A stretch of 64,000 nucleotides of DNA from Myxococcales bacterium (GTDB lineage Bacteria > Myxococcota_A > Polyangia > Haliangiales > Haliangiaceae). Numbering within the stretch: position 1 is the stretch's first letter; each line of letters opens with the position of its first letter. Under the pieces are notes generated by a model that saw nothing but the letters and a program-made list of their open reading frames with translations, was not told the origin of the DNA and made no database searches. A program made the translations under genes and the position numbers. Shown piece by piece: positions 20,137-34,433 of the stretch. The stretch lies in assembly GCA_016717005.1 (NCBI GenBank), contig JADJUF010000001.1:496001-560000 (forward strand). The letters are read 5' to 3'.

Positions 20137-21377
20137 CGGCCCTCGCTGGCCGCCGTGAAGATGCTCTTGGCCATCAGGCTCGGCTGCGCGGTCGCGCGCT
20201 GCTTGTACACCGCCGCGCGGATCGCGCGCACGCCGGCGTCGTCGGGCGCGGCCGCGGCCGCCCACTCGGCCAGCTGACACGCCAGCGCCAGATCGGTCGC
20301 GGCCACCGCCTCGGCCCGGGCCGCGAGCGCCGCGCCGCCGCCGGCCAGCGCCGCCACCTCGGCCGCGAGCGCGCGCTCGCGCGGCGGCAGCAGGTGGGCC
20401 GGGTTGCCGTCCCACCAGCCGCCGTAGCGGCGCCAGACGTTGCGGATGATGAACGCCGGATCGTCGTAGACCGGGCGCAGGTACGGCCGCTCGAGCAGCG
20501 CGCTCGGGATCGCGACCGACGCGACCACCTCGTCGAGGCAGAGCCCCTGGTTCATCGCGGCCACGGTCTGATCGTGGATCGTGCGCAGGAGCGTCGCGGT
20601 CTCGGCCAGGGCCTGGGCGACCCGATCGGCGCCGATGATCGGCGCGCCGTGGCCGGGCAAGAGCACCGCGGGCGCCAGCGCGCGCATCGCGTCGAGCGCG
20701 TCGGCCCACTCGCGCACGTAGCGCTGGACCTTCTGCGGGTTGCCGCAGTTGGGCGCGGCCCAGATGAACAGATCGCCGGTGCACAGCACGCGGGCGTCGG
20801 GCAGCCAGGCCCAGGTGTGATCGTCGGTCTCGCCGAGCGCGTGGTGCAGCTCGACCTTGACCTCGCCGATCGCCAGCTTCCAGTGGCCGCGGTAGGTGAC
20901 GTCGGGGTAGCGGTACTCGGTCGGCCACCGGAGGCCCGGCACGCGGAACTGCCGGGTGTTGATCGCGGTGTTCCAGCCGGCGGTCAGCTTGTAGCGATCG
21001 AACCGGGCGGCGACCGCCTCGTGGGCGTAGACCCGGGGCCGCGGGCGCCCGGCCGCCACGGCCGCGTCGTCGAACGGCCCGACGCCCATCGCGTGGTCGA
21101 CGTGCCCGTGGGTGTAGACCGCGGCCACCACCGGCGCGGTCCGCCAGCGCGTGACCTCGGCGAACACCCGCTGCGCGGTCATGAAGCTGCCGGTGTCGAT
21201 CAGCCCGACGCCGTCGCCGCCGTCGATCGCGATCACGTTGGCGAAGTTGGCGAGGAAGGCCACGCCCGGCGCGACCTCGGTCATGGGCGTGCCCATGCCC
21301 CCGGTGATGATCGAGGTGTGGTCAGTCCGGGCCGCGCCGGTCCAGACCGACTCGGCCCACTCGAGCAAGGACGACAT
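20133..21377 (-). CDS. Metallo-beta-lactamase-fold hydrolase of the alkylsulfatase type
   Basis: A 414-residue protein. The zinc motif THGHVDH lies at residues 89-95 (HxHxDH), and GETDDHTW and LPGHG supply further ligands. The region RNVWRRYGGWWDGNP matches the dimerisation segment of SdsA1-like alkyl sulfatases. Those enzymes hydrolyse alkyl sulfate esters, but the C-terminal sterol-carrier-like domain appears absent, so the substrate may differ. No signal peptide is visible. ATG 21377 has TACCAT (minus strand, 21384-21389) ending 6 nt before it, a leaderless arrangement. It heads the three-gene unit with the phosphoesterase and propeller genes. Confidence 0.86.
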   Translation of the reverse strand: MSSLLEWAESVWTGAARTDHTSIITGGMGTPMTEVAPGVAFLANFANVIAIDGGDGVGLIDTGSFMTAQRVFAEVTRWRTAPVVAAVYTHGHVDHAMGVGPFDDAAVAAGRPRPRVYAHEAVAARFDRYKLTAGWNTAINTRQFRVPGLRWPTEYRYPDVTYRGHWKLAIGEVKVELHHALGETDDHTWAWLPDARVLCTGDLFIWAAPNCGNPQKVQRYVREWADALDAMRALAPAVLLPGHGAPIIGADRVAQALAETATLLRTIHDQTVAAMNQGLCLDEVVASVAIPSALLERPYLRPVYDDPAFIIRNVWRRYGGWWDGNPAHLLPPRERALAAEVAALAGGGAALAARAEAVAATDLALACQLAEWAAAAAPDDAGVRAIRAAVYKQRATAQPSLMAKSIFTAASEGR

Positions 21378-21406
21378 CGGGCCATGGTAGCGCGCGATCG
21401 CGGCGC

Positions 21407-21435
21407 TTGGCGGCCCGACCACGCCCCGGTACCAT
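21407..21435 (+). promoter_or_regulatory. Leaderless-type promoter of the copper monooxygenase-like gene
   Basis: TTGGCG (21407-21412) and TACCAT (21430-21435) are 17 bp apart, ending 6 nt before ATG 21442. The minus-strand hydrolase has its own TACCAT at 21384-21389, also 6 nt from its ATG, so this 64-bp gap holds two back-to-back start signals. Confidence 0.65.
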
Positions 21436-21441
21436 CGGCCG

Positions 21442-22479
21442 ATGGTCCGTCCGTCCCTGGTCCTCGTCGTCGCCGCGGCGGCGTGCTCGTCCCCTGACGC
21501 CGGGCAGCCCGACGCGGCCGGCGCGCCGGCGCCCCTGAGCCAGCGGATCAACACGTTCGATCTGGCCGCGGGCCAGGAGTTGACCAACCAGTGCGTGAGC
21601 TGGACGCTCGACAACGACACGCCGCTGTTCATCAACGAGGTGAACCTGTCGACCGGCACCGGCTTCCACCACTCCAACTGGTTCTGGGTGCCGGAGACCT
21701 CCTACGCCGGCCCCGACGGCGCCTGGCGCTGCAGCGACCGCAACTACGACGAGGCCCTGGCGGCGGCGATGGGCGGCGTGCTGTTCGCGCAGACCACCCA
21801 GGCGGTCGACGAGACCCAGGCGTTCCCGCCCGGCGTCGCGATCGCGATCCCGCCCCACGCCAAGATCGTCGCGGGCGTGCACCTGCTCAACACCAGCGAC
21901 GAGGCCCTGGTCACGCCGCTCGATCTCACGCTCACGCCGATCGCGCCGGCCGACGTCGTGACCCGCCTGGCGGCGCTGTCGCTGACCTACGAGGCGCTCG
22001 AGATCCCGCCGGGGCGCACCGCGTCGTTCACCGTCGACTGCCCCCTGGCGGCGCGGTTCGAGGAGGTGATCGGCGGCCCGCTCGACCTCAAGGTCTACTA
22101 CGCGCTGCCGCACTACCACGACCTCGGCCGCAAGATCGACATCGTCGCCGGCGGCGGCCCGGCCGGCGACACGACGGTGTTCTCGACGATGAGCGCGATC
22201 GGCGAGCCGGCCGGCAAGGCGCTGACGCCCGCGTTCGATCTGACCGGCTTCCAGTCGCTGCGGTTCTCGTGCGAGTTCACCAGCGATCGCACCAACACGG
22301 TCCGCTGGGGCGTGGGCGACCAGGAGATGTGCGTGATGCTGGCGTTCATCGACGGCCAGTTCAACTGGGGCGGCGGCGTGCTGCAGCGGTCCCCGGTCGG
22401 CACGCCCGTCGACGACAACGGCGTGCTGCGCTACAGCCGGCCGTGCGAGCTGTACGCCCTGCCCGCGCACCAGTACTGA
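21442..22479 (+). CDS. Lipoprotein related to copper type II monooxygenases (PHM-like)
   Basis: A 345-residue predicted lipoprotein (AAAACSS). All six copper ligands of the peptidylglycine alpha-hydroxylating monooxygenase fold can be placed: the pair H76-H77 in TGFHHSNW and H147 in GVHLLN for one copper, and H224, H226 (PHYHDLG) and M296 (GDQEMC) for the other. The late block LRFSCEFTSDRTNTVRWG also matches the family. Such enzymes use ascorbate-type reductants to hydroxylate C-H bonds. The bacterial substrate is unknown, and there is no lyase partner next to it. The ligand pattern is a direct reading; the activity is inferred from the family. Confidence 0.82.
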   Translation: MVRPSLVLVVAAAACSSPDAGQPDAAGAPAPLSQRINTFDLAAGQELTNQCVSWTLDNDTPLFINEVNLSTGTGFHHSNWFWVPETSYAGPDGAWRCSDRNYDEALAAAMGGVLFAQTTQAVDETQAFPPGVAIAIPPHAKIVAGVHLLNTSDEALVTPLDLTLTPIAPADVVTRLAALSLTYEALEIPPGRTASFTVDCPLAARFEEVIGGPLDLKVYYALPHYHDLGRKIDIVAGGGPAGDTTVFSTMSAIGEPAGKALTPAFDLTGFQSLRFSCEFTSDRTNTVRWGVGDQEMCVMLAFIDGQFNWGGGVLQRSPVGTPVDDNGVLRYSRPCELYALPAHQY

Positions 22480-22683
22480 GCCGCCACGGAACGGCGGACC
22501 AGAGGGGGGGGGAACTGGCGGCGACAGGGCGGCGAGCCGAAGCCGGGGCCAGCACCGGGTCGGTCAGGCCGCACCGGGGAGCCGGAGCGGAGCCGACCCC
22601 GGGCCCGGCCGGAGGCGGCGCCGGAGCGAGCCGGGGAGCCGCGGCGCCGGAGTCGGAGCCGGAGCCAGCGCCGGCCCGTCGGC

Positions 22684-24804
<2,121 letters not shown>

Positions 24805-25104
24805 GGCTCAGTGTGACACGGCCGGCCCGCGGTGGGGACCAGTCGTGTTTGCAGGCGCTGGCACGGGTGCCACGCCCAGCCGCCAGGGTGTCCCACCGCT
24901 CGCCGGGTGTAGGTACTCCGCCACGCTCAGTTCGACGCCCGGGCCGGCCGCCGGGTTGCCCGCAGCGCGGCGACGACGATCGTGCGCCGCGTCGGTCGGC
25001 TGGAAGATCCTGGGCCTGAGCGCGCTGCCCAGCCTCCAGTTCTTTCCCTGACGAGACCGGGCGCGGATCGGTCCGGGCCGACGCCGCGCCGGCGGGCGCC
25101 GCGG
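24805..25104. other. Intergenic region without recognisable gene
   Basis: 300 bp between lexA and the TonB-like gene. Two short frames on the plus strand have poor composition and no ribosome binding site. GC-rich dyads near 25080-25100 may end lexA transcription, but there is no U-tract. Confidence 0.5.
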
Positions 25105-25782
25105 CTACAGCTTGCGGTAGACGCCGACGACGATGCCGATGATGTCGACCGACTTGAACTCGGACTTGCGCACGATGATCGGCAGCATGTTCGTGTTCGC
25201 CGGCTGGAACCGGATGCGATCGCCCTCGGGGTAGTAGCGCTTGACCGTGGCCTCGCCCTCGATCATCGCCACGACGATGTCGCCGGTGCGCGCGGCCGCG
25301 GTCTTCTTCACGAAGACGTAGTCGCCGTCGAAGATGCCGTCGTCGATCATCGACTCGCCGACGATCCGCAGGCCGAACACCTCGCGGTGCCCGCCGAGCA
25401 GCACGCGATCGACCCGGACCGAGTCGGTGGCCTGCTCGACCGCGAGGATCGGCTGGCCCGCGGCGACCTTGCCGAGGATCGGCACCTCGGCGAGATCGTC
25501 GTCGTCGCTGATGAGGTCGACGTTGCCGACCGTGCGCCGCCGCTCGGCCAGGGACACCACGTTGGCCATCGCCACCGGGCGCATGGCCCGGGACTTCAGG
25601 TCCTCGCGGCGCAGGTGGCCCTTCTTCTCGAGGGCCTTCAGGTGGTCGTTGACGCCGTTGGTCGACTTGATGCCGAAGTGCTCGCCGATCTCGCGGAGCG
25701 TCGGCGGGAACCCCCGTCCGTTGATGGATTGTGAAATGAAATCAAGAATCTGCTGCTGGCGGTCGGTCAGAATGTCGGCCAT
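25105..25782 (-). CDS. lexA: LexA repressor
   Basis: The 225-residue protein has the normal LexA plan: a winged helix at the N-terminus (LTDRQQQILDFI, FPPTLREIGEHFGI), a linker with the self-cleavage bond Ala108-Gly109 (KVAAGQPI), and a peptidase domain with Ser144 (GESMIDDG) and Lys181 (EATVKRY). It represses DNA-damage genes until RecA filaments trigger autocleavage. ATG 25782 has a GGGGAGA-type ribosome binding site. The promoter upstream overlaps a candidate LexA box, in keeping with autorepression. The recognition helix differs from that of E. coli LexA, as expected for a myxobacterial-type operator. Confidence 0.97.
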   Translation of the reverse strand: MADILTDRQQQILDFISQSINGRGFPPTLREIGEHFGIKSTNGVNDHLKALEKKGHLRREDLKSRAMRPVAMANVVSLAERRRTVGNVDLISDDDDLAEVPILGKVAAGQPILAVEQATDSVRVDRVLLGGHREVFGLRIVGESMIDDGIFDGDYVFVKKTAAARTGDIVVAMIEGEATVKRYYPEGDRIRFQPANTNMLPIIVRKSEFKSVDIIGIVVGVYRKL

Positions 25783-25803
25783 CGGTCATCTCCCCTTCTC
25801 GTA

Positions 25804-25845
25804 CCTGAACACAAGGACGGTACTGAACGCCCTATCACCTGTCAA
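25804..25845 (-). promoter_or_regulatory. lexA promoter with candidate SOS box
   Basis: On the minus strand TTGACA (25840-25845) and TACCGT (25817-25822) are 17 bp apart. The segment 25804-25820 contains GTTCAGG in the right place for the Myxococcus-type LexA box (CTRHAMRYBYGTTCAGS). It matches about 13 of 17 positions, the right half perfectly. It overlaps the -10 element. A second GTTCAG lies in the spacer. Confidence 0.65.
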
Positions 25846-25880
25846 ATTTGCGAGCAGATATTCGTGGGCCGGGGCGCCCC

Positions 25881-25910
25881 GTGACACGGGCCCCGCCGCG
25901 ACGGTATTGG
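25881..25910 (+). promoter_or_regulatory. Leaderless-type promoter of the HEAT-like protein gene
   Basis: GTGACA (25881-25886) and TATTGG (25905-25910) are 18 bp apart; the -10 ends 6 nt before ATG 25917. Confidence 0.55.
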
Positions 25911-25916
25911 TGGTCG

Positions 25917-26813
25917 ATGCGCGTCGTCGTCGCCCTGGCGCTGTGCGCGTGCGCGCTCGGGCTGGCGCACGCGGCGACGCCGCGCCTGCGCGAGCTGTAC
26001 CTCGCCGGCGACCTGGCGGAGCTGCGCCGCCGCGGTGAGGCCGCGCCGATCGCCGGGGTCCGCGACGACCTCGCCGCGACCGATCGCGCGACCGCGTACG
26101 CGGCGATGGCGGCGGTGGTCGGCCACGACGACGCGCCGCTGGCGTTGACCGCGCTGGCGCAGATCGCGGGCGGCTGGGATCGGGCGCGGGCGGCGCCGGC
26201 GACCACGACCGCGCGGCGGATCGTGGCGACCCTCGACGACGCCCGGGCGATCCGCGACGACCTCGACGACGATCTCCTGGCCGAGGCCGCAGCTGCGTGG
26301 CTCGCGGTGGCCGATCGCGCCGATCGATGGTCCGACGTGCGCGCCGGCGCGCTGGGGATCGCGGTGGCGCTGACCCAGGCCCGGGCCGCGACCGCGGCGA
26401 CCGCACCCGACCTGCCGGCGCTGCTGGCGCCGCGCTACGTCGACGCCGACCCCGAGGTGCGCCTGGCCGCGCTCGAGAGCACGCCGGCGCCGGTGCCGGC
26501 CCCGCTGGTGGCGCCGACGATCGCGCGGCTGACCGGTGACCCCGTGGCCGCGGTGCGCCTGGTCGCGGCGCAGGTGCTGTGCGCCGTCGACGCCGAGGCG
26601 GCGATCGCCGCGATGGGCCCGGCCGGCCGGGCCGCCATGGTGGCCGCGGTCGCCGGGCCGCTCGATCGCCCGGGCGCGTTGCTCGACCTTGCCCGATGCC
26701 TGGCGGCCGACGACGATCCCGCCTCGGCCCGGGCGCTGGCGACCCTGCGGCAGCGGGCGCCGCGCGCGCTGCGGGCGCCGCTGGCGGCGCTGGCGCGACG
26801 GCCGCGCCCATGA
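25917..26813 (+). CDS. Exported HEAT-repeat-like helical protein
   Basis: The protein has 298 residues from ATG 25917 with a clear signal peptide (VVVALALCACALGLAHA). The mature part is almost wholly alanine-rich helix with repeated degenerate helix pairs, for example DADPEVRLAALESTPAP and DPVAAVRLVAAQVLCAV, spaced as in HEAT repeats. No catalytic motif is visible; it probably binds other proteins in the periplasm. The stop overlaps the murJ start by 4 nt, so it is likely translated together with the flippase and may serve the same envelope process. Confidence 0.78.
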   Translation: MRVVVALALCACALGLAHAATPRLRELYLAGDLAELRRRGEAAPIAGVRDDLAATDRATAYAAMAAVVGHDDAPLALTALAQIAGGWDRARAAPATTTARRIVATLDDARAIRDDLDDDLLAEAAAAWLAVADRADRWSDVRAGALGIAVALTQARAATAATAPDLPALLAPRYVDADPEVRLAALESTPAPVPAPLVAPTIARLTGDPVAAVRLVAAQVLCAVDAEAAIAAMGPAGRAAMVAAVAGPLDRPGALLDLARCLAADDDPASARALATLRQRAPRALRAPLAALARRPRP

Positions 26814-28384
26814 GCGAGCGCCGGCTCGGGCGCGTCGCCGGCCTGGTGTCGCTCGCGACCTTGCTGTCGCGGGTGCTCGGGCTGGTGCGCGAGCAGGTGT
26901 TCGCGGCCATGCTCGGCGCCTCGAACCTGGCCGACGCGTACATCGCGGCGTTCCGCCTGCCCAACCTCCTGCGGGATCTGCTGGCCGAGGGCGCGCTGTC
27001 CCAGGCGTTCATCCCGTCGTTCCGGGCCGAGCTGACCCAGCGCGATCCCGCCGCCGCGTACCGGCTGGCCGCGCGCGTCGCCGGCAACGTGATCGTCGTG
27101 GTCGGCGGGCTGGTCGGGCTGGCGATGGTGTTCGCGCCCGGGCTGGTCGCCAGCATGGTCGGCGACTTCGACACCGTGCCCGGCAAGGTCGACCTGACCG
27201 TCACGCTCACGCGCGTGATGCTGCCGTTCCTCCTGCTCGCCAGCCTGACCGCGATCGCGATGGGCATGCAGCAGGCGCAGGAGCGCTACGCGGCGCCGGC
27301 GCTGTCGCCGGCGACGTTCAACCTGGTGGCGATCACCGTCGGCGTCGGCCTGCACGCGTCCGGCCTGCCCGGCCGCGGCGTCGTGATCGGCTGGGCGCTC
27401 GGCACGGTCGTGGCCGGCGTCGCGCAGCTCGCGGTGCAGCTCCCCGGCCTGTGGCGGCTGGGCTGGCGGCCGCGGCTCGGCCTCGATCTGCGCCTGCGCG
27501 ATCCGGCGGTGCGGCGCGTGGTCCGGGTGCTGGCGCCGGCGATCCTGGCGGCGGCCGCGGTCCAGCTCAACGTCTTCATCAACACGATCTACGCGTCGGA
27601 GGATCCCGGCGCGGTGTCGTGGCTGGCCTACGCGTTCCGGTTCCTGCAGCTGCCGATCGGCGTGTTCGGGGTGGCGATCGCGACGGTGTCGACCACCCGC
27701 TACGTCGACGCCGCCGCGCGGCGCGACGACGCCGCGCTGGCCCGCCACGTCACCGACGGCCTGCGGCTGGTGGCGTTCCTGTGCGTGCCGGCGATGGTCG
27801 GCCTGATCGTCGACGCCGAGGCGGTGATCCGGCTGATCTACCAGCACGGTCGGTTCGCGCCGCGCGACACCGCCGCGACCTCGATCGCGCTGGATCTGTA
27901 CGTGCTGGGCCTGCCGGCCGACGCCGCGGTCAAGGTCATGGCGCCGGTCTGCTACGCGGTCGACCGCACCCGCCTGGCGGTGATCGCGTCGGTCGTGGCG
28001 GTGGCCGGCAACCTGATCGCCAACGCCACGCTGCACCTGCGCTACGGCTACCGCGCGCTCGCGCTGGGCACCGCGATCGCGGCGATCGTCAACGCCGGCA
28101 TCCTCTACGCCGGCATCCACCGCGCGATCGTGCGCCTGCCCGGCCGCGAGCTGGCCGCGCACCTGGCCCGGGTCAGCGCCGCCGCGCTCGGCATGGGCGC
28201 GTGCGCGTGGGTCACCGAGCGCGGGCTCGATCGCGCGATCGGTCACCACGGGCTCGGCGCGCGCGCGCTCGACGCGCTGGCGCCGGTGGTCGTGGGCGCG
28301 GCGGTCTACGCGCTCCTCGCTGCGTGGCTCGGCATCGCCGAGGTCCGCCCGCTGATCGATCGGCTGCGCCGGCGCGCGCGCTGA
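26810..28384 (+). CDS. murJ: Lipid II flippase MurJ (MviN)
   Basis: A 524-residue polytopic membrane protein with about 14 hydrophobic segments. The N-terminus has the MurJ hallmark (SLATLLSRVLGLVREQVFA), followed by DAYIAAFRLPNLLRDLLAEGALSQAFIP, split here as DAYIAAFRLPNLLRDL and AEGALSQAFIP. The conserved ILYQHGRF-type motif appears as LIYQHGRFAPRDT, and the YGYRALALGTA region is also present. It moves lipid-linked peptidoglycan precursors to the outer face of the membrane. ATG 26810 overlaps the previous stop (ATGA). Genes for peptidoglycan synthesis are otherwise absent from the window. Confidence 0.95.
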   Translation: MSERRLGRVAGLVSLATLLSRVLGLVREQVFAAMLGASNLADAYIAAFRLPNLLRDLLAEGALSQAFIPSFRAELTQRDPAAAYRLAARVAGNVIVVVGGLVGLAMVFAPGLVASMVGDFDTVPGKVDLTVTLTRVMLPFLLLASLTAIAMGMQQAQERYAAPALSPATFNLVAITVGVGLHASGLPGRGVVIGWALGTVVAGVAQLAVQLPGLWRLGWRPRLGLDLRLRDPAVRRVVRVLAPAILAAAAVQLNVFINTIYASEDPGAVSWLAYAFRFLQLPIGVFGVAIATVSTTRYVDAAARRDDAALARHVTDGLRLVAFLCVPAMVGLIVDAEAVIRLIYQHGRFAPRDTAATSIALDLYVLGLPADAAVKVMAPVCYAVDRTRLAVIASVVAVAGNLIANATLHLRYGYRALALGTAIAAIVNAGILYAGIHRAIVRLPGRELAAHLARVSAAALGMGACAWVTERGLDRAIGHHGLGARALDALAPVVVGAAVYALLAAWLGIAEVRPLIDRLRRRAR

Positions 28385-28419
28385 CACCCGGGCGCCGGCC
28401 GCGGTGCTACCGTCCGGCC

Positions 28420-29643
28420 ATGGGGGGCACCGATCGCAACCGGGTCGCGTTCGAGACCGCACGGCTGGCGCTCGCGCGGCTGCGGATCGGCGCCGACGCC
28501 GCCGACCACGAGGTCGCGCTCCTGGGCGCGCTGCAGCTGTGCGCGCACACGGTCAAGGTCGAGCGGGTCGGGTTCTGGCGCTTCGCGCACGATCGGACCG
28601 TGCTCGAGCTCGCCCTCGGCTACGCCCGGTCGTCGAGCGATCGCAGCTCGGGCGAGGTGCTGCTCGGCTCGCGCCACCCGACCTACTGGGCCGCGATCAA
28701 CGAGCGCCGGCTCATCGCCGCGCACGACGCCCAGCACGACCCCGCGACCGCCGAGCTGGCCGCCCGCTACCTGATCCCGCTGGGCATCACGTCGCTCCTC
28801 GACGCGCCGGTGTTCCGCGCCGGGGAGCTGGTGGGCGTGGTGTGCTTCGAGCACGTCGGCCCGGCCCGGACCTGGACCGCCGACGAGCTGGCGTTCGCGA
28901 CCACGACCGCCGACGTCGTCGCGATGGCGCTCGAGCAGGCCGACCGGCTGCTGGCCGAGGCGGCGCTGCGGGTCCAGACCGGCCGCCTGGCCGCGGCCGA
29001 GAAGCTCGACGTGATCGAGCGGCTGTGCCGCGGGCTGGCCCACGACTTCGCCAACGTCCTGCTCGCGGTCGAGCTGGTCGGCGGCCGCCTGGCCCAGCGC
29101 GGCGACGCCGAGCTGGCCGAGAGCCTGCGGGGGTGCGCCCAGGTCGGCGGCAACCTGGTCGGGCAGCTGCGCCGGTTCGCGGCCCGCGGCGAGGACGCGC
29201 CGCCGCGGCTGGCGGTGCGCGCCGTGCTCGAACGGATGGTGCCGATCGTGGTCACGCTGGTGCGCGACACCGCCGCGGTCGAGGTCGAGGTCGAGGGCCT
29301 GCCGCCCGACGCCGAGGCCGCCCTGGCGCCGACCCACCTCGAGCAGATCATCTTGAACCTGTGCCTGAACGCGCGCGACGCGATCACCGCGCCCGGCACG
29401 ATCCGGCTCCGCGCCCGCGCCGACGACACGGCGGTCGTGCTCGAGGTCAGCGACGACGGCGCCGGGATCCCGCCCGAGCTGCTCGAGCGGATCTTCGAGC
29501 CGTACTTCACGACCAAGGCCAGCGGCACCGGCCTGGGCCTGGCCACGGTCAAGGCCATCGTCGACGAGGCCGACGCCGCGATCGAGGTCGGCAGCGTCGT
29601 CGGCCGCGGCACGACCTTCACGCTGACGCTGCCGCGCACGTGA
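28420..29643 (+). CDS. Soluble GAF-domain histidine kinase
   Basis: A 407-residue cytoplasmic protein with no membrane segment. A GAF sensor domain (about 15-180; VGFWRFAHDRTVLEL, SLLDAPVFRAGELVGVVCFEHV) is followed by a short coiled region. The phospho-acceptor helix contains LCRGLAHDFANVL, the HDFxN form common in hybrid-type kinases. The ATPase domain has the N-box (IILNLCLNARDAI), DDGAGIPP and GTGLGLATV. No response regulator is adjacent, so its partner is elsewhere. TACCGT at 28408-28413 ends 6 nt before ATG 28420, suggesting a leaderless message. A long frame extends upstream inside murJ but is not coding. Confidence 0.92.
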   Translation: MGGTDRNRVAFETARLALARLRIGADAADHEVALLGALQLCAHTVKVERVGFWRFAHDRTVLELALGYARSSSDRSSGEVLLGSRHPTYWAAINERRLIAAHDAQHDPATAELAARYLIPLGITSLLDAPVFRAGELVGVVCFEHVGPARTWTADELAFATTTADVVAMALEQADRLLAEAALRVQTGRLAAAEKLDVIERLCRGLAHDFANVLLAVELVGGRLAQRGDAELAESLRGCAQVGGNLVGQLRRFAARGEDAPPRLAVRAVLERMVPIVVTLVRDTAAVEVEVEGLPPDAEAALAPTHLEQIILNLCLNARDAITAPGTIRLRARADDTAVVLEVSDDGAGIPPELLERIFEPYFTTKASGTGLGLATVKAIVDEADAAIEVGSVVGRGTTFTLTLPRT

Positions 29644-29667
29644 CGCGGGCGCGCGGCCCCGCGCGCG

Positions 29668-30720
<1,053 letters not shown>

Positions 30721-30726
30721 TTGGCC

Positions 30727-30756
30727 GTGGTACCGCGCGGCCCGCGCGACCGCCAA
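30727..30756 (-). promoter_or_regulatory. Leaderless-type promoter of the fabH-like gene
   Basis: Minus strand: TTGGCG (30751-30756), an 18-bp spacer, TACCAC (30727-30732), then 6 nt to ATG 30720. Confidence 0.6.
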
Positions 30757-30823
30757 CCAGGCGTCGTCACGAGTTGGTCACGGCGCGCTGGCGCACCGCG
30801 TCGGGATCAGGCAGCTTCCGAGG

Positions 30824-32809
<1,986 letters not shown>

Positions 32810-34397
32810 CCGCCAGCGCCGACACCGGCGCGGGCTCGGTGCGCGCGCGGGCCCCGGGCGCGTAGACGATCACCGGCACGGTCCGATCGTCGTCGGACGG
32901 CGCGTCGTGCGACGTGCCGGCCGGGAAGCTGGTGACCAGGCCGCCGTCCTCGGGCCACACCAGCAGCTCGCCCGACTCGTCGGGCACGGTCGACAGGCAC
33001 GCGCGCCGCGCCCGCTCCGGCTGATCGGCGCACGCGCCCGGCACCATCGGCACGACCGCGAGGACGCCCGGCACCGCCGCGACCGCGGCCGCCATCGCCG
33101 CCAGCACCTCGGCCCGCCGCGGCGACGCCGCCAGCGCCGGGCGGACGTAGATCATCGCCGACGACACCGCCGCCACCCAGTCGCCGTCGCCGAGCAGCGC
33201 GGTCGCGGCGGCCTCGGCCGCGGCCTCGATCGTCGCCGGCGGGATCCGCGGTCCGCCGGTGCGGTCGGGCATCCGGGTCGCGCCGTGATCGCTGGTCAGC
33301 ACCACCGCGTAGCGGCCGCGCCCGACCCGCACGTCGAGCACGTCGAGCAGCCGGCCGAGCTCGCGATCGAGCCGCCGCTCGAGATCGAACATCTCCCACG
33401 ACTCCTGGCCCCACTGGTGGCCGACGTAGTCGTGGGCCGACAGCGACAGCGCCAGCAGATCGGGCACGTCGTCGGCGCCGAGCTGCTCGCCGGCGAGCGC
33501 CGCGATCGCCGCGTCGACCTCGATCGTGTCGAGGAACGGCGTCAGGCGCAGGGCCTTGGCCGGATCGCCCATCGCCGCGAGCCGGTGCGGGAACCGCGCG
33601 TCGGTCTCGCCGGGGCCGTCGTCCTCGACGCCGGTGGCGGCCGCGACCGCGGCGGGGTCGTCGAGCGCCCAGACGTCGTCGAGCACCGGCGCGATCGGGT
33701 GGGCCGCGCCGAGCGCGACCGCCCACGCCGGGACCTCGCCGTAGGCCACGCTGGTGGTCATCGCGACCGCGGCCGGCTCGTACCACAGCACCACGTCGGG
33801 GCGGCGCCCGGCGACGAAGCACGCGGCCCGGGCCTTGCCGCCGATCGCGACCGAGCGCCCGCGCCCGCCGGTGGCGGTCCGCAGCGCCTCGGCCAGGCCG
33901 TCGACCCGCAGCGCCGCCGACGACGCGCCGGCGACCTTGGCGAGGCGTGCGCCGTCGAGCCCGAGCACCGGGCTGGCGGGGTCGTCCTCGGCGGCGCGCT
34001 CGACCCCGGCGCCGCGCCGGTACCAGGCGTTGGCGACGACGCCGGTCACCGCCGGCGACGCGCCGGTGCCGATCGCCGCGTGGCCGGGCGCCGTGAACGT
34101 GATCGCGTACGGGTACTCGGCCCGCGCGAAGTGGACGCCGTCGGCCAGGAGCCGCGCCAGCCCGCGGGTGTACGCGCCGCGCCGGGCCGCGAGCCCCCAC
34201 GCCGGCAGCTGATCGATCACCACCAGCACCACCAGCCGCGGCGCGGTCGCCGGGCCGGCGGGGGCCGGCGGCGAGGTCGTCGACACCGGCGTCGACACCG
34301 GCGTCGACGCCGGCGTGCACGCCAGCGCGGCGCAGGAGAGCGAGAGCAGGGCCGCGGGCGAGCGCACGCCCGACCCTACACCGCCCGCCGATCGCGC

Positions 34398-34426
34398 GTG
34401 ACGCCGCGGGCGGCTTGGCATAGCGT
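34398..34426 (+). promoter_or_regulatory. Leaderless-type promoter of the M1-like peptidase gene
   Basis: GTGACG (34398-34403), a 17-bp spacer, TAGCGT (34421-34426), then 7 nt to ATG 34434. Confidence 0.5.
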
Positions 34427-34433
34427 CCCCCCG

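Noticed and set aside
24813..25051. Short plus-strand genes between the TonB-like gene and lexA
   Set aside because: No ribosome binding site, poor codon composition and overlapping frames of similar length.
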